Shown here piece by piece: positions 43,708-53,624 of a stretch of DNA of 64,000 bases (positions are counted from its first letter, which is position 1; every line of letters begins with the position of its first letter). Below the pieces are notes generated by a model, which was not told the DNA's origin, made no database searches, and saw only the letters and a program-made list of their open reading frames with translations. Position numbers and translations under genes: made by a program. The DNA lies in NCBI GenBank assembly GCA_964464595.1, contig CAYXGW010000016.1, positions 1 through 64,000 of the forward strand, in the 5' to 3' direction. Source of the stretch: JADFJB01 sp964464595. GTDB taxonomy: Bacteria > Zhuqueibacterota > JdFR-76 > DREG01.

Positions 43708-46563
43708 TTATTTTACAGCCCCTGCCTTCCCGGACCGCCGTGGATCAGCCCCGGCACGAGCTTGTTTCCCATCGATAATTGCTGCTGATGCATAACCCAT
43801 TCTTAATTCGCCGCGCATGGAAATACGCTGGAGGTCATGTCCCATCTTGTGAAGTTGGCTTAATATACCTGGTGCAAATCCATCTTCCAGCTGCACCACA
43901 ATCTCACGCACAATGTCTCGATTTTTTGGATCCCGGCGGACCCCAACCAGGAACCGTGGTTGTTCTATGGCCTGTTGCGGACCAAGACCTTGATCAATAA
44001 TCCCAGCTACAATTTGATAAACTGCTGATGTAATCCAGGCGTTACCTGCAGCTCCAACAGCCAGGTAGGGCCGCTTTTTCTCGCCCGTTCCTTTAAAAAC
44101 AATTGTTGGGGAGATACTGGTTACGTTGCGGGCAAATGGGACACGTGCGTTGTAGTCCTTGGCTTTCGTACGATATGAACGCAATTTGTCATTATAGATA
44201 AATCCTAGTCCCGGTGTCACATAAAAATTTCCTCCCCATGTGCCCAATGTTTGGGTAACGGAAACCATATTGCCTTCAGCATCAACAACGACAAAGGCTG
44301 TGGTACCTGTGGATGTGCGGGTATCCAAAACATCATCGGCGCCCCAGCACGCTGCGATTACGTTCTCTTTTAAGCAAGCGCTATTTTCCGGTGTAATACT
44401 ATGATTTAAATCAAAACAAGATTGCCAACGTTCTTTTGCCAGTTGCTTATCGGTAAAAGGACTTATATCGACAGGCCACAGACCCGGATCGGCGATACGC
44501 CCTCTTGTTGAAGGGGACAACTTCCAGGCTTCTATCATACTATGCAGTGTCTTAAAATCATCTCGAAACGACCCGGGATTACGGTATTGTTCCAGCAAAT
44601 TTAGTTTGCCAACCAGGGTAACTCCGCCTGAAACTGGCGGTGGTCCGGAATAAACGGTGTGGTTTCTGTATGTTGTCGTCACCGGCTCACGTTCAACGGC
44701 ATAATAACGTGCCATGTCTGCCAACGTCATGACATTGCCTTTACCACTCAGGTCCTCCACCATACGCTTAGCAATTTCACCTTTGTAAAATGCTTTACTA
44801 CCTTCTTTTGCAATTTGGCTCAAAGTCCAGGCTAAATCAGGGTTGCGTAACGTATCGCCCGGTTGCAGCGGATTCCCATTTGGAAAGAAAAGTGCACTGC
44901 TGCTTTTGTATTGCAAATAGCGTTCTTTTTCCCTGGCCAGAGTAGTTGGAAATGCATCATCAAGAGTGAATCCTTCGCTAGCTAATTTGATCGATGGTTC
45001 AACGAGTTGTTGCCATTCCACTTTTTTACTGCCATATCGCTGCCAGGCAAGTTCCATCCCGGCCAGCGTTCCAGGAACATTTACGAGAACAGGACCATCT
45101 CGCGGCAAAGTTACAAGCGCTCCGTTTGTTAGGGAAGCCGCTTCCGGGACACGAGTCAAAAATTCGATGCATATGGGTGCATCCATACCGTTGAGAAATA
45201 TCAGCATTTCACCATATCCCCCCAAGCCGCTGGCATCGGGTTCTACCACACCCAATGCAAAAGAAACCGCTATGGCTGCATCTACAACATTGCCGCCTTT
45301 TCCCAAAACCTCCAACCCTGCAGCCGTCGCCAAAGTATGAGCGCTGGAAACAACCGCTTTACCCACAGCTTCTGAGCGAAGTAAGGGGCGATCACGAAGC
45401 AATTTGTAAATAGCTTCCTCAACAGCCGCCTCATCTTTTGCGGTTTGCACTTGATCTCGATATTTAGTTATTAAGGATTCCCATTGGGAATTTGTTGGAC
45501 CCTGATCAAAGTTGTAGCGCTTAGTCAGATAGGTTGCTACTCGATCAAATCGTTCCAAATAACCTTCGGAATTATTTATTTGTGCGTTAATCGGCACATT
45601 TGCACTTTCAGAATCCGGGGGTGGCGGTGCAGGAACAAAAGTTAAGACCTGATTTACAGCAAGTGGAGAATCATAATGCCGCGTACCCAGTTCACCGGGA
45701 TCACCGTTGTAACCAGGTCCTGTTCTTGGCAAATCAACTAAAACAAGAAACTCGCCATTCGGGGACCAAGCCGCTACCCCACGTTTTGTACTAACCAGGT
45801 TAGAATAGCGTCCATCCTGTGTGGTGATATAAATACCCGGTTTATTCCCGCGTTTTGAAAAAACAATACGATTTCCATCTGGTGACCAGGATGGATACTC
45901 CGGCGACAAATCGCCCACAACCAAGGTATCTGATTGATCACGCAAACTCAGAATCCGAAGTTGTTTACGGCCTTTGCGTTCTGCGATATAGGCTATAGAT
46001 GTGCCATCCGGTGAAAATGCCGGTGAATATTCAGCTCCCAACTTACTAGTAAGAGGTTTTTCATCGCTACCGGGTTTCTTGATCCAAAGATCAGCATCCG
46101 GTCCAAAACCTCGTACCCAAACGATATCGCCATTGGTTGCTATGCAGGGTTCTGTGTCAGGTTCTTCCGAAAAGGAAATACGTTGCAATTCCTGATTTCC
46201 ACCGGCTGTTCCGAATTTCAACTTCCATAGATCAAACGAACCGGCGCGATCTGATGCAAAAATCAACGTCCGGCTATCTGGAGTCCAGGCAGGATCGCGG
46301 TCTTCCGCCGGCCCTTTTGTGATCTGCACCCAATTCCCATCCGTTGATTTTGTTGCATCATCAAATATTAAACTATCTATTATCTGTAGCTCCCAGATGT
46401 TTCCATTCAGTGATAAAGCAAGGCGACCATCCGCACCATAGGCTGGAGCTCCCAGCCCAATCGATTGTGAAAATGCTTTTTCTTGCAATTGAGGAAAGAG
46501 CATCAAGCTTATAATGGCTAGTGAAAATATAATCATGGACATCCGCCTTTTTTTATGGCACAT
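43708..46563 (-). CDS. Gamma-glutamyltransferase with N-terminal TolB-like propeller
   Basis: A 951-residue secreted protein. A signal peptide is followed by about 300 residues of WD40/PD40 TolB-type repeats (DPAWTPDSRTLIFASDRAGS, YSPAFSPDGTSIAYIAERKG, YPSWSPDGNRIVFSKRGNKP). Then comes a complete gamma-glutamyltransferase: AVVSSAHTLATAAGLEVLGK, NVVDAAIAVSFALGVVEP, and the autoprocessing site before TTAFVVVDAEGN, closing with the glycine-rich loop and RISMRGELRMGYASA. GGT cleaves gamma-glutamyl amides such as glutathione in the periplasm. The propeller fusion is unusual and may recruit the enzyme to a partner. Confidence 0.88.
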   Translation of the reverse strand: MCHKKRRMSMIIFSLAIISLMLFPQLQEKAFSQSIGLGAPAYGADGRLALSLNGNIWELQIIDSLIFDDATKSTDGNWVQITKGPAEDRDPAWTPDSRTLIFASDRAGSFDLWKLKFGTAGGNQELQRISFSEEPDTEPCIATNGDIVWVRGFGPDADLWIKKPGSDEKPLTSKLGAEYSPAFSPDGTSIAYIAERKGRKQLRILSLRDQSDTLVVGDLSPEYPSWSPDGNRIVFSKRGNKPGIYITTQDGRYSNLVSTKRGVAAWSPNGEFLVLVDLPRTGPGYNGDPGELGTRHYDSPLAVNQVLTFVPAPPPPDSESANVPINAQINNSEGYLERFDRVATYLTKRYNFDQGPTNSQWESLITKYRDQVQTAKDEAAVEEAIYKLLRDRPLLRSEAVGKAVVSSAHTLATAAGLEVLGKGGNVVDAAIAVSFALGVVEPDASGLGGYGEMLIFLNGMDAPICIEFLTRVPEAASLTNGALVTLPRDGPVLVNVPGTLAGMELAWQRYGSKKVEWQQLVEPSIKLASEGFTLDDAFPTTLAREKERYLQYKSSSALFFPNGNPLQPGDTLRNPDLAWTLSQIAKEGSKAFYKGEIAKRMVEDLSGKGNVMTLADMARYYAVEREPVTTTYRNHTVYSGPPPVSGGVTLVGKLNLLEQYRNPGSFRDDFKTLHSMIEAWKLSPSTRGRIADPGLWPVDISPFTDKQLAKERWQSCFDLNHSITPENSACLKENVIAACWGADDVLDTRTSTGTTAFVVVDAEGNMVSVTQTLGTWGGNFYVTPGLGFIYNDKLRSYRTKAKDYNARVPFARNVTSISPTIVFKGTGEKKRPYLAVGAAGNAWITSAVYQIVAGIIDQGLGPQQAIEQPRFLVGVRRDPKNRDIVREIVVQLEDGFAPGILSQLHKMGHDLQRISMRGELRMGYASAAIIDGKQARAGADPRRSGKAGAVK

Positions 46564-46651
46564 GAGTAAAAATTACACTTTTTTGTTTATTCATATTTTA
46601 ACTATTTTTCATAATATTTACAACGATATTATTTTAGAGTTAACCAGAGCA

Positions 46652-47743
46652 ATGAATAAAAAAGTTATAGTCGTAACAGGCGCGGCTGGTTTTTTAGGAT
46701 CAGCTATTACTGTTGCATTGTCACAAGATAATAAAATGATCGCTCTCGATATTCGACAGCCAAGCAGGGCATTGGTTGCTGCAACCCCTGGCGCAAAATG
46801 GTTACTGGTGAACATTGCAGATTCAAAATGTGTTATCAGATCCTTTCAACAGGTTAAAGCCGATTACGGCCAAATCGATTTCATGATTCACTTGGCCGCT
46901 TATTATCATTTTGGTAGAGATTGGCGCAAAGAATATGAACAAACCAATATTACAGGAACTGAAAACATAGTAAAAGCGTCAATCAATCATGGTGTTCGCA
47001 GAATACTATTTGCAAGCAGTATATTGGCATTGGGACCTCCGACAGCAGGACAAATTCTAAATGAAAACTCGCCTACAAATGACTATATTCCCTATGCCAA
47101 ATCAAAATCTGTTGGAGAGAACATAATTAAGAATGGAAGCGGCCAACTTCCCGGAATTATCATTCGATTTGGCGGAATTTTTAGTGATTGGTGCGAACTT
47201 CCGCCCCTTTATAGCCTGATCAAATTATGGTCAAAAATTGGGATAAGTGGCAGAATCATGCCTGGCAAGGGAGAATCCGGATTTCCTTACATACATCGAT
47301 CTGATGCGGTTCAATTTGTTAAACGCTGTATTTCCTTGCACAACCGCCTTGATTCCTGTGAGACTTTCATGGCTTCACAACATGGCGCTGTCTACCATAA
47401 AGAACTATTTTCCGTTATGAAAAATACCCTATTCAAACAAAGATTTTCTAATCCAATTTCAATTTCACCAGGAATAGCAAAGATTGGACTTTTTATGAAA
47501 TTGGCACTCGATAAAATGGCCGGAAAACCATCTTTCGAGCAGCCATGGATGCTGGATTATGTTGATCTCCCAATGATTGCAAATGCCAGCAGCACGCAAC
47601 GCAAGATCAACTGGAGCTGCAGCCCTGGGAAAAGTGTTTTGGACAAGCTTCCGATAATTCTTAAGCGCTACCAGGATCAACGCAAGATTTTTAACAAAAA
47701 AAATATGCTAAGAAATGAAGGTAAATATGTTTTTTCTAATTGA
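46652..47743 (+). CDS. NAD-dependent epimerase/dehydratase family protein
   Basis: A 363-residue extended SDR. It has an N-terminal TGAAGFLGSAI cofactor loop, ALDIRQPSR acidic strand end, IHLAAYYHFG and the catalytic YAKSK (YxxxK) with an upstream Ser (FASSILALG). The frame extends to 46514, but that stretch is hydrophobic, overlaps the divergent GGT gene and lacks a suitable site; ATG 46652 gives a normal start. Substrate unknown: nucleotide-sugar or sterol-like. It is followed 30 bases later by another SDR gene in the same direction. Confidence 0.85.
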   Translation: MNKKVIVVTGAAGFLGSAITVALSQDNKMIALDIRQPSRALVAATPGAKWLLVNIADSKCVIRSFQQVKADYGQIDFMIHLAAYYHFGRDWRKEYEQTNITGTENIVKASINHGVRRILFASSILALGPPTAGQILNENSPTNDYIPYAKSKSVGENIIKNGSGQLPGIIIRFGGIFSDWCELPPLYSLIKLWSKIGISGRIMPGKGESGFPYIHRSDAVQFVKRCISLHNRLDSCETFMASQHGAVYHKELFSVMKNTLFKQRFSNPISISPGIAKIGLFMKLALDKMAGKPSFEQPWMLDYVDLPMIANASSTQRKINWSCSPGKSVLDKLPIILKRYQDQRKIFNKKNMLRNEGKYVFSN

Positions 47744-47773
47744 AATATTTTCGAGAAGTGCAAGGAGCGATTA

Positions 47774-49264
47774 ATGAAATGGGATGAGGCCGATCTCCTG
47801 TGCAAAGATTTACATACGGCACCACAACCGGAAATGGGTAAAATTCTGGTTACCGGCGCTACTGGTTATGTGGGAGGACGCCTCGTTCCGGAATTATTGG
47901 CCAGGGGGTATCATCTGAGGATAATGTCAAGGGTGGCTGAAGAAGAAAGCCAGGAAAGATGGCCCGATGCGGAAATAGTCATTGCCGATGCTCTAAACAT
48001 TGAACAATTGCTTGATGCCCTGGACGGGATCCACACTGCATATTATTTGATCCATTCATTGCTTCTGGGACCCAAAAAATTCGAATCTGCAGATATTCAG
48101 GCAGCTGTCAATTTTAGGCTAGCCGCAGAAGCGAATGACGTTAAGAGGATCATTTATCTCGGTGCTCTTGGCGATACTCAATCATTGGTATCACCACACT
48201 TGAACAGCCGGTTAGAGGTCGCAATAGAACTTCAACGTGGCAATGTTGCAACAACTGAATTACGCGCAGCAATGATTATCGGTTCGGGTAGCGCTTCTTA
48301 TGAAATTCTTAAACATCTGGTAAAAAAATCTCCAATATTTTTTTTGCCATATTGGACAAAAACCAAGTGTCAGCCAATAAGTATTCGAGGCCTGATTAAT
48401 GTACTGGTTGGTGTACTAGAAACAGAAGAAACATCCGGGAAATCCTACGATATTGGCGGAATAGAGATTTTGACTTATGAACAAATGCTTCGATCCTTAT
48501 CCGGAATTCTAGATAAAAAGAAACTCTTTATCAATACATCATTTTCGAATATCCGGTTTTATTCATATATAGCAAGTTTACTCACTCCTGTACCTGACGG
48601 GATTATCTTTTCTTTGTTGGAGGGTTGCCGGGATGAAGTCATATGCCGGGATTTGGCCATTCTTCCTACATCTCTATATAAACCAATATCTTTTAAAGAA
48701 GCAATACTAAACGCAATGTCTCGGGAAGAACGGGATACAGTTCATACTAGTTGGTCAGACGAATATCCTCGTGCGCATGAGCTGGCTATAAAATTACATG
48801 AGCTTGAAAATCCACCTTTCTACATTAGCTCCTATTCACTTTTATCTGCAAAAAGCACCGAAGCTATCTTCCATTCTTTCTGCAAAATAGGCGGTGAGGA
48901 AGGATGGTTCCATGCCAATTGGATGTGGCGTCTAAGGGGAATACTTGATAGGATATTTTTAGGTGTCGGAAGTTCTCGTGGAAGGAGAAGTTTATCAACT
49001 TTAAGAGTTAATGATGTAGTAGATTTTTGGCGGGTTGAACAGATAAGGAAAAACCAGAAGCTTCTATTACGCGCCGAAATGAAAATACCAGGTAAAGCCT
49101 GGTTGGAGTTCGAAATCAATAAAGATGGAGAGAATAACCGTTTGATTGTCACTGCTTATTATGATCCTAATGGTTGGCTTGGAAAACTTTATTGGTACAG
49201 CGTTTTACCATCCCACTATTTTATTTTTACTAACCTTATGAAACAAATTGAAAAGAGAGGCTAA
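47774..49264 (+). CDS. SDR-DUF2867 fusion protein
   Basis: A 496-residue protein. Residues 20-320 form an atypical SDR NAD(P)-binding domain (ILVTGATGYVGGRLVPELLA, AYYLIHSLL, IIYLGALGD). Residues 330-490 form a DUF2867 domain with the characteristic LRAEMKIPGKAWLEFEI and DPNGWLGKLYWYSVLPSHY. AAGGAG lies six bases before the ATG. Such fusions are widespread and poorly characterised. A decayed inverted copy of about 97 bp of its DUF2867 part lies at 59254-59350. Confidence 0.88.
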   Translation: MKWDEADLLCKDLHTAPQPEMGKILVTGATGYVGGRLVPELLARGYHLRIMSRVAEEESQERWPDAEIVIADALNIEQLLDALDGIHTAYYLIHSLLLGPKKFESADIQAAVNFRLAAEANDVKRIIYLGALGDTQSLVSPHLNSRLEVAIELQRGNVATTELRAAMIIGSGSASYEILKHLVKKSPIFFLPYWTKTKCQPISIRGLINVLVGVLETEETSGKSYDIGGIEILTYEQMLRSLSGILDKKKLFINTSFSNIRFYSYIASLLTPVPDGIIFSLLEGCRDEVICRDLAILPTSLYKPISFKEAILNAMSREERDTVHTSWSDEYPRAHELAIKLHELENPPFYISSYSLLSAKSTEAIFHSFCKIGGEEGWFHANWMWRLRGILDRIFLGVGSSRGRRSLSTLRVNDVVDFWRVEQIRKNQKLLLRAEMKIPGKAWLEFEINKDGENNRLIVTAYYDPNGWLGKLYWYSVLPSHYFIFTNLMKQIEKRG

Positions 49265-49360
49265 ATACGCAAAGCAAAGCAACATTTAACCGCAAAGTTC
49301 GCTGGGAACACAGCGTTTAATTAATTTGCTCTGCTCTCAGCACACTCAGCGTAGGTTAAT
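49265..49360. repeat. Intergenic CGCAAAG / CAGCG-type repeat
   Basis: Between two converging genes. The sequence ACCGCAAAGTTCGCTGGGAA and the following CTGCTCTCAGCACACTCAGC are of a type that recurs between genes in many environmental genomes. A related CACGAATT-type repeat lies at 51464-51490. I see no gene here. Confidence 0.4.
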
Positions 49361-49392
49361 TCCAAAATATGAATAAAAATCCTGATAACTGC

Positions 49393-51445
49393 TTATTTAA
49401 TCATCAACATTTTCCGCGTTTGACTTAATCCCTCGGCGTCCAGTTTATAAAAGTAAACTCCGCTGGCTGCAAGTTCACTTGCAGCAGTTAACCCATTCCA
49501 TTTAATTTGATATCTGCCTTGACTCTGTTTTTTGTCCACGAGCGTTTTTACTTTTTGCCCAGCCATGTTGTAGATCTCTAACTTGACCTGAGATTCGACA
49601 GGCAATGTGTATTCTATGGAAGTTTCCGGATTAAACGGATTCGGATAATTCTGGAAGAGGGCAATCGTAGTGGGGATTGAGATTCGATCGTCTTCGATGG
49701 CTGAAATATTTGCGTTGGCTCTGCCTCTGGTTGGTTCATCAAAAAATACCCAGTTACTTGCACCATCGGGTGTACGACCTTCACTTATATCCGCCATCTG
49801 TGGACCAAAATCGTAAAAATCCAACCCGGTTGTACTATCTGAGTCAGTAAATATTATGACATCATTGCCACTGGAAGATAACCCAAAGTTCAGAACGTCT
49901 TCAAAAACAACCAGATATTCGCCGGGATCCAGGATTGTTCCATGGGGAAAAGTCCATTTGGTATTGTTACTTCTCTCGTCTGAAAGGAAACAACCTGAAA
50001 GATCATAAGCTGTATTGCCTCGGTTATAAATTTCAATCCAGTCATCCGGGCCGCCAAAATCACTTGTCGACTGGAATTCATTGATGCACACTGGTGAAAA
50101 AAGTTCGCTGTTCGCGTTGCTGGCGCCAGGCGTCGGCGTGGCCAGATATTCCGGCGCTGAGCCCTCTTGGGGTTTGAAGCCCATGGAAACATCCGGACTC
50201 ATGATCCCATATTTCCAACCATGAATGAGAACGTTGCCGCGTTCAATTGTTTCAAAAAGAGCGACTGTCTCCCCTGCAGAAGAAAGCCTGAAATTCACAT
50301 GTAAATCACCTTGAGCAGTATCATCATCCGCCCAGAGGAGCAAATATTCGTTTACTGCAAGGTTTATCGATGGAAGTTCAAAAGCCCGTGATGCACCCAA
50401 CGTGTTACCTACATACATCCCGCCCAAGTTTATTGTAACATCATCTTCATTATGGATTTCAAACCAATCATCGTTTTCACCGAACTCGTCTGTATTTACG
50501 GCGTTGTTTATTGCCAACACTTCAGTGATTCGAAGCTTTGGCGGAGTGTAATCTACGGTGTAGGCATGAAATTCATCAGGCGCACTATTGGGCCAGGTAT
50601 CTTGCTGTCCCGATGTCATCCGTGGCCAGGGCGTAGTATTTTACTACTGTTCCGCTATTTTGAGGGGGAATAATGGCACTGTAGGTAGAATCTCCGGCAA
50701 CGGCATCACCGTTTTGGCCTTCGTCATTCATGAGTTGTGGTGCGAACCCATTGCCCGTGTCGACAAACAATTCTACTCTGTCCAGGCCTTCAATATCGAA
50801 TGCTATCGCTGTTATCAAGACCGCGACAGAATTTGTCGGCAAATCAATTGAGCGCTCGCCATCTTTACAGGTTGGCGCTACATTATCTGTGAAGACGCTA
50901 TTAATTATTCCTGGCGTGCCATCGTTAACTGAGCTTGGATCCCAGCTTGTCGGTAGCGAGTTGTCCAAAGTAGGATGCAGTAATTCCAGAGATGGACCGT
51001 TACCATCCGGGGAGCCTGGCCAAGCCCCACCGTCATCATATTCAACAATGTCATGCAAGATGTTGGAATTATCGAAAAGACGAACGGCATCTCCACCATT
51101 CCCTAACCCCCAGGCGTTTGAACCGGTATCGAAATCATTTGTGTTAATGTTCGATACCCCCGGGTACTTCTGTTGAAAAAGCGTAACGTTACCGGCTATT
51201 ACAAGATATTCTCCCGCTTGCAAAATCCCTGAAAGAATGCAGGGTGTATGCAAGTCATTTTCGTCCAGGATATACCAGTCTGTAACATCTATTGCGCCGG
51301 TTGAAGCATTGTAGATTTCAACATATTCAACATCTTCGCCGTCGCTGTTGTACATGATTTCATTTATGACAATATCATCGGCGGACCAGGCAGTAGTGGT
51401 TACCGTGATGATCAATAAACTGCAAATTGTAATCAGTTTTCTCAT
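49393..51445 (-). pseudogene. Multi-lamin-tail-domain secreted protein with frameshift
   Basis: Two frames read as one protein of about 680 residues. The first (51445-50585) has a signal peptide and a lamin-tail domain (DIVINEIMYNSDGEDVEYVE, then IYNASTGAIDVTDWYIL). It breaks after KYYALATDD at 50610-50620. Shifting one base restores SGQQDTWPNSAPDEF and two further lamin-tail domains (NDDWFEIHNEDDVTINLGG and PDDWIEIYNRGNTAYDLSG). The end is a sorting domain: NYPNPFNPETSIEYTLP to GVYFYKLDAEG. It is the last gene of the DUF4956-VTC cassette, which in other bacteria often carries CotH plus lamin-tail proteins; no CotH domain is seen here. Confidence 0.8.
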
Positions 51446-51489
51446 AAGAGACTCCGTTTCAAACCACGAATTTCACCAATTAACACGAA

Positions 51490-52257
51490 TTAAATAAAAA
51501 CTGAATTCCTCAAGTTAGTTATATAATCGTGGGAATTATCTATTCCATAACAGTATTTTGAAAATGGGCGCTGCATCAGATTGAATTTTCTGATCAATTC
51601 TAGCGCCCAGTATGGGACAAGCCTTTCTACTTTGATCTCCAATAGCAGTGGCGATTCAAAGTTTTTCGTAGTTATCGCATCATCATAATAGAGCATGTCC
51701 TGCTCATTATAAGCCAGATCGACCGAACCCCGAGCCAAACGGTAGCAAAGTTTACGATCAAACGTGACGCGTCCATATTCTTCAAGTTCTGTCACATATG
51801 GTTCACGAAAGTACCGTACATGCAAAACCGGGCCTGCTCCATACCAATAAATCAAGTCTTCAAAACTGTCAATTCTTTCCCTGAAAGCTGGCTGGGTTAC
51901 ATCCGATTTTTTGGGGGAAAACAACTCAGGCCATCGTTCGATAGGGAGGCTATAACGAGTTTTCCAAATCACACTGGCCTGGCGGTATTTGATTTCGGCC
52001 CAAACCTTGTCGTTGGCCTTAAGCCCATAGTAACGCGCGCGGGGTTTGTACCGGTTAAGCTTTCGATGTTTGGTATCGGTATAAAACCTCAGGTCCGGGG
52101 TATCAAAATAGAGATTGTTGACAATATAACCTTTCTCACCTTCGGGAACATGTTTATCCAAAGAGCAGATATTTTTGATGTATTCCCGGATCTCGCACGC
52201 CAAATTCTCATCAATTACATATTTTAGTTCGTATCGTCTGATTCTGCTAAAATTCAT
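51490..52257 (-). CDS. VTC-domain polyphosphate polymerase-like protein
   Basis: A 255-residue protein with the VTC (SPX-less) catalytic tunnel domain: RRYELKYVIDENLACEIREY, NNLYFDTPDLRFY, KPRARYYG, VWAEIKYRQ, RVTFDRKL and LLEIKVE. These are basic and acidic residues that line the polyphosphate-synthesising tunnel in this superfamily. Length is typical of the bacterial form that accompanies DUF4956 and CotH genes. The start ATG overlaps the TolC-type gene stop (ATGA), so translation is coupled. Cytosolic. Confidence 0.88.
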   Translation of the reverse strand: MNFSRIRRYELKYVIDENLACEIREYIKNICSLDKHVPEGEKGYIVNNLYFDTPDLRFYTDTKHRKLNRYKPRARYYGLKANDKVWAEIKYRQASVIWKTRYSLPIERWPELFSPKKSDVTQPAFRERIDSFEDLIYWYGAGPVLHVRYFREPYVTELEEYGRVTFDRKLCYRLARGSVDLAYNEQDMLYYDDAITTKNFESPLLLEIKVERLVPYWALELIRKFNLMQRPFSKYCYGIDNSHDYITNLRNSVFI

Positions 52258-53624
52258 CTGGTATCCGGTGTATTTACCTCTGGCTGCATCAGATTTTCAT
52301 GGCCTTCGATACCCAAAGCATAATACAAGTCAATTAAAGCGTGGGCAAGGTCGCGCCGCTTCTCACTCAATAGTTTGTTTACATCCAGAATCGTCAGCTC
52401 CATTTCCATCACTTCATCCGGCATGAGCGTCTCATGCTTCTTGGCTTGTGCAATGACTTTGTTCGCATCGAAAATGAGATTGTCCGAATTTCTCTTGAAA
52501 TTTCTCAAGTCAAGAGCCAGATCTTTGTAGATGGCGTAAGCCGACCGGATTTCATCAGCTATCGATTCTCTGATGGCGTTGTATTCGTCCTCCTTCTTCT
52601 TAACTGCCAAATTGGTGGCCTTGATATTGCCACGATTCCAGTTAAAAAACGGTAGACTAATTCCTATTCTAAATTCCGCCCAGTCTCTCCTGTCCGGTTC
52701 CTCTATATGGTAGGATATATCAATAAAATTTGGCCACGGAATCAATTTATACCGTTCATAATTGTTTTGCTTGACCGCCAGTTCAATTCTATGTTGAACC
52801 AAATCTATTTCAGGCCGATTCTCATAGGCAATCATGACTAAATGGTCAAGGTCTTGTTCAATTTCAGGTAGTTCTTCCCAGACAAGTGGAGTGTCTTCTG
52901 CAATTCCTGCTCGTTTGGTCAGCCGTCTTCTGGCAAGACCCTGTCTTTGAATTGCCCTTGCATAATCACTTTCCGACTCCGCGTGCCACATTTTTGCTTT
53001 GGTAAAATAGACGATAGACCTGTGGCCAAATTCTACCAAATTTTCAATTGTTTTGATTCTTTCATTTTCGACCATCACTCTTGTCTGAGCAATCTCTTCG
53101 AGTTGGTCATACATTATGACGCTTGCATACGAACGGCGAACTTTTGCAATCAATTCGTGGCTATACCGGATTTCTCTTACCCTTCTGTCCGACAGACGTA
53201 CCCTGGCTTGTTGCTTCTCTTCACCCAATTCGCCAAGCTTGGGAATCCGCCAGCGTAACCCGACGCGTAATTCATCAGATTGGTCAGTGTAATAGCGCGA
53301 AGAAATCTCGCTCAGCCGCAGTTCAGGATTGCGTATTCTGCCACTTGAATTCAAACGATATTTTGCAATTTCAACGTTGGTGTTCAGGGATCGCAACCTT
53401 CTGCTGTTTGCCAAAGCAAATTCTATGACCTGTCGTTCTGTAAGAGCTTTGTCCGTGCTTGTTTGGAGATTAATTTTTTCAATCTCTGAAATCACTCCTT
53501 CATCTTGACTTGGTTGAGCAGATGCGGCCGTGTTTTGAACGATTAAACCGAAAGCAAGGATAACATTCAAGACAACACGTCTCCATTTATAAGCATCGTT
53601 GCCAGTGGTTATTGTACAATTCAT
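52254..53624 (-). CDS. TolC-family outer-membrane factor
   Basis: A 456-residue protein. The ATG at 53624 has a GGGGG stretch four to five bases upstream and overlaps the HlyD-like gene stop by ATGA; a longer frame to 53648 is less likely. After the signal peptide come paired OEP repeats: ALANSRRLRSLNTNVEIAKY, RNPELRLSEISSRYYTDQ, then the second half AYENRPEIDLVQHRIELAVK and GISLPFFNWNRGN. It should form the outer-membrane/periplasmic tunnel for the adaptor encoded just upstream. Confidence 0.88.
   Translation of the reverse strand: MNCTITTGNDAYKWRRVVLNVILAFGLIVQNTAASAQPSQDEGVISEIEKINLQTSTDKALTERQVIEFALANSRRLRSLNTNVEIAKYRLNSSGRIRNPELRLSEISSRYYTDQSDELRVGLRWRIPKLGELGEEKQQARVRLSDRRVREIRYSHELIAKVRRSYASVIMYDQLEEIAQTRVMVENERIKTIENLVEFGHRSIVYFTKAKMWHAESESDYARAIQRQGLARRRLTKRAGIAEDTPLVWEELPEIEQDLDHLVMIAYENRPEIDLVQHRIELAVKQNNYERYKLIPWPNFIDISYHIEEPDRRDWAEFRIGISLPFFNWNRGNIKATNLAVKKKEDEYNAIRESIADEIRSAYAIYKDLALDLRNFKRNSDNLIFDANKVIAQAKKHETLMPDEVMEMELTILDVNKLLSEKRRDLAHALIDLYYALGIEGHENLMQPEVNTPDTR

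Noticed and set aside
46514..46651. Extended N-terminus of the NAD-dependent epimerase
   Set aside because: It overlaps the divergent GGT gene, is hydrophobic and lacks a start site; the Rossmann motif starts right after ATG 46652.
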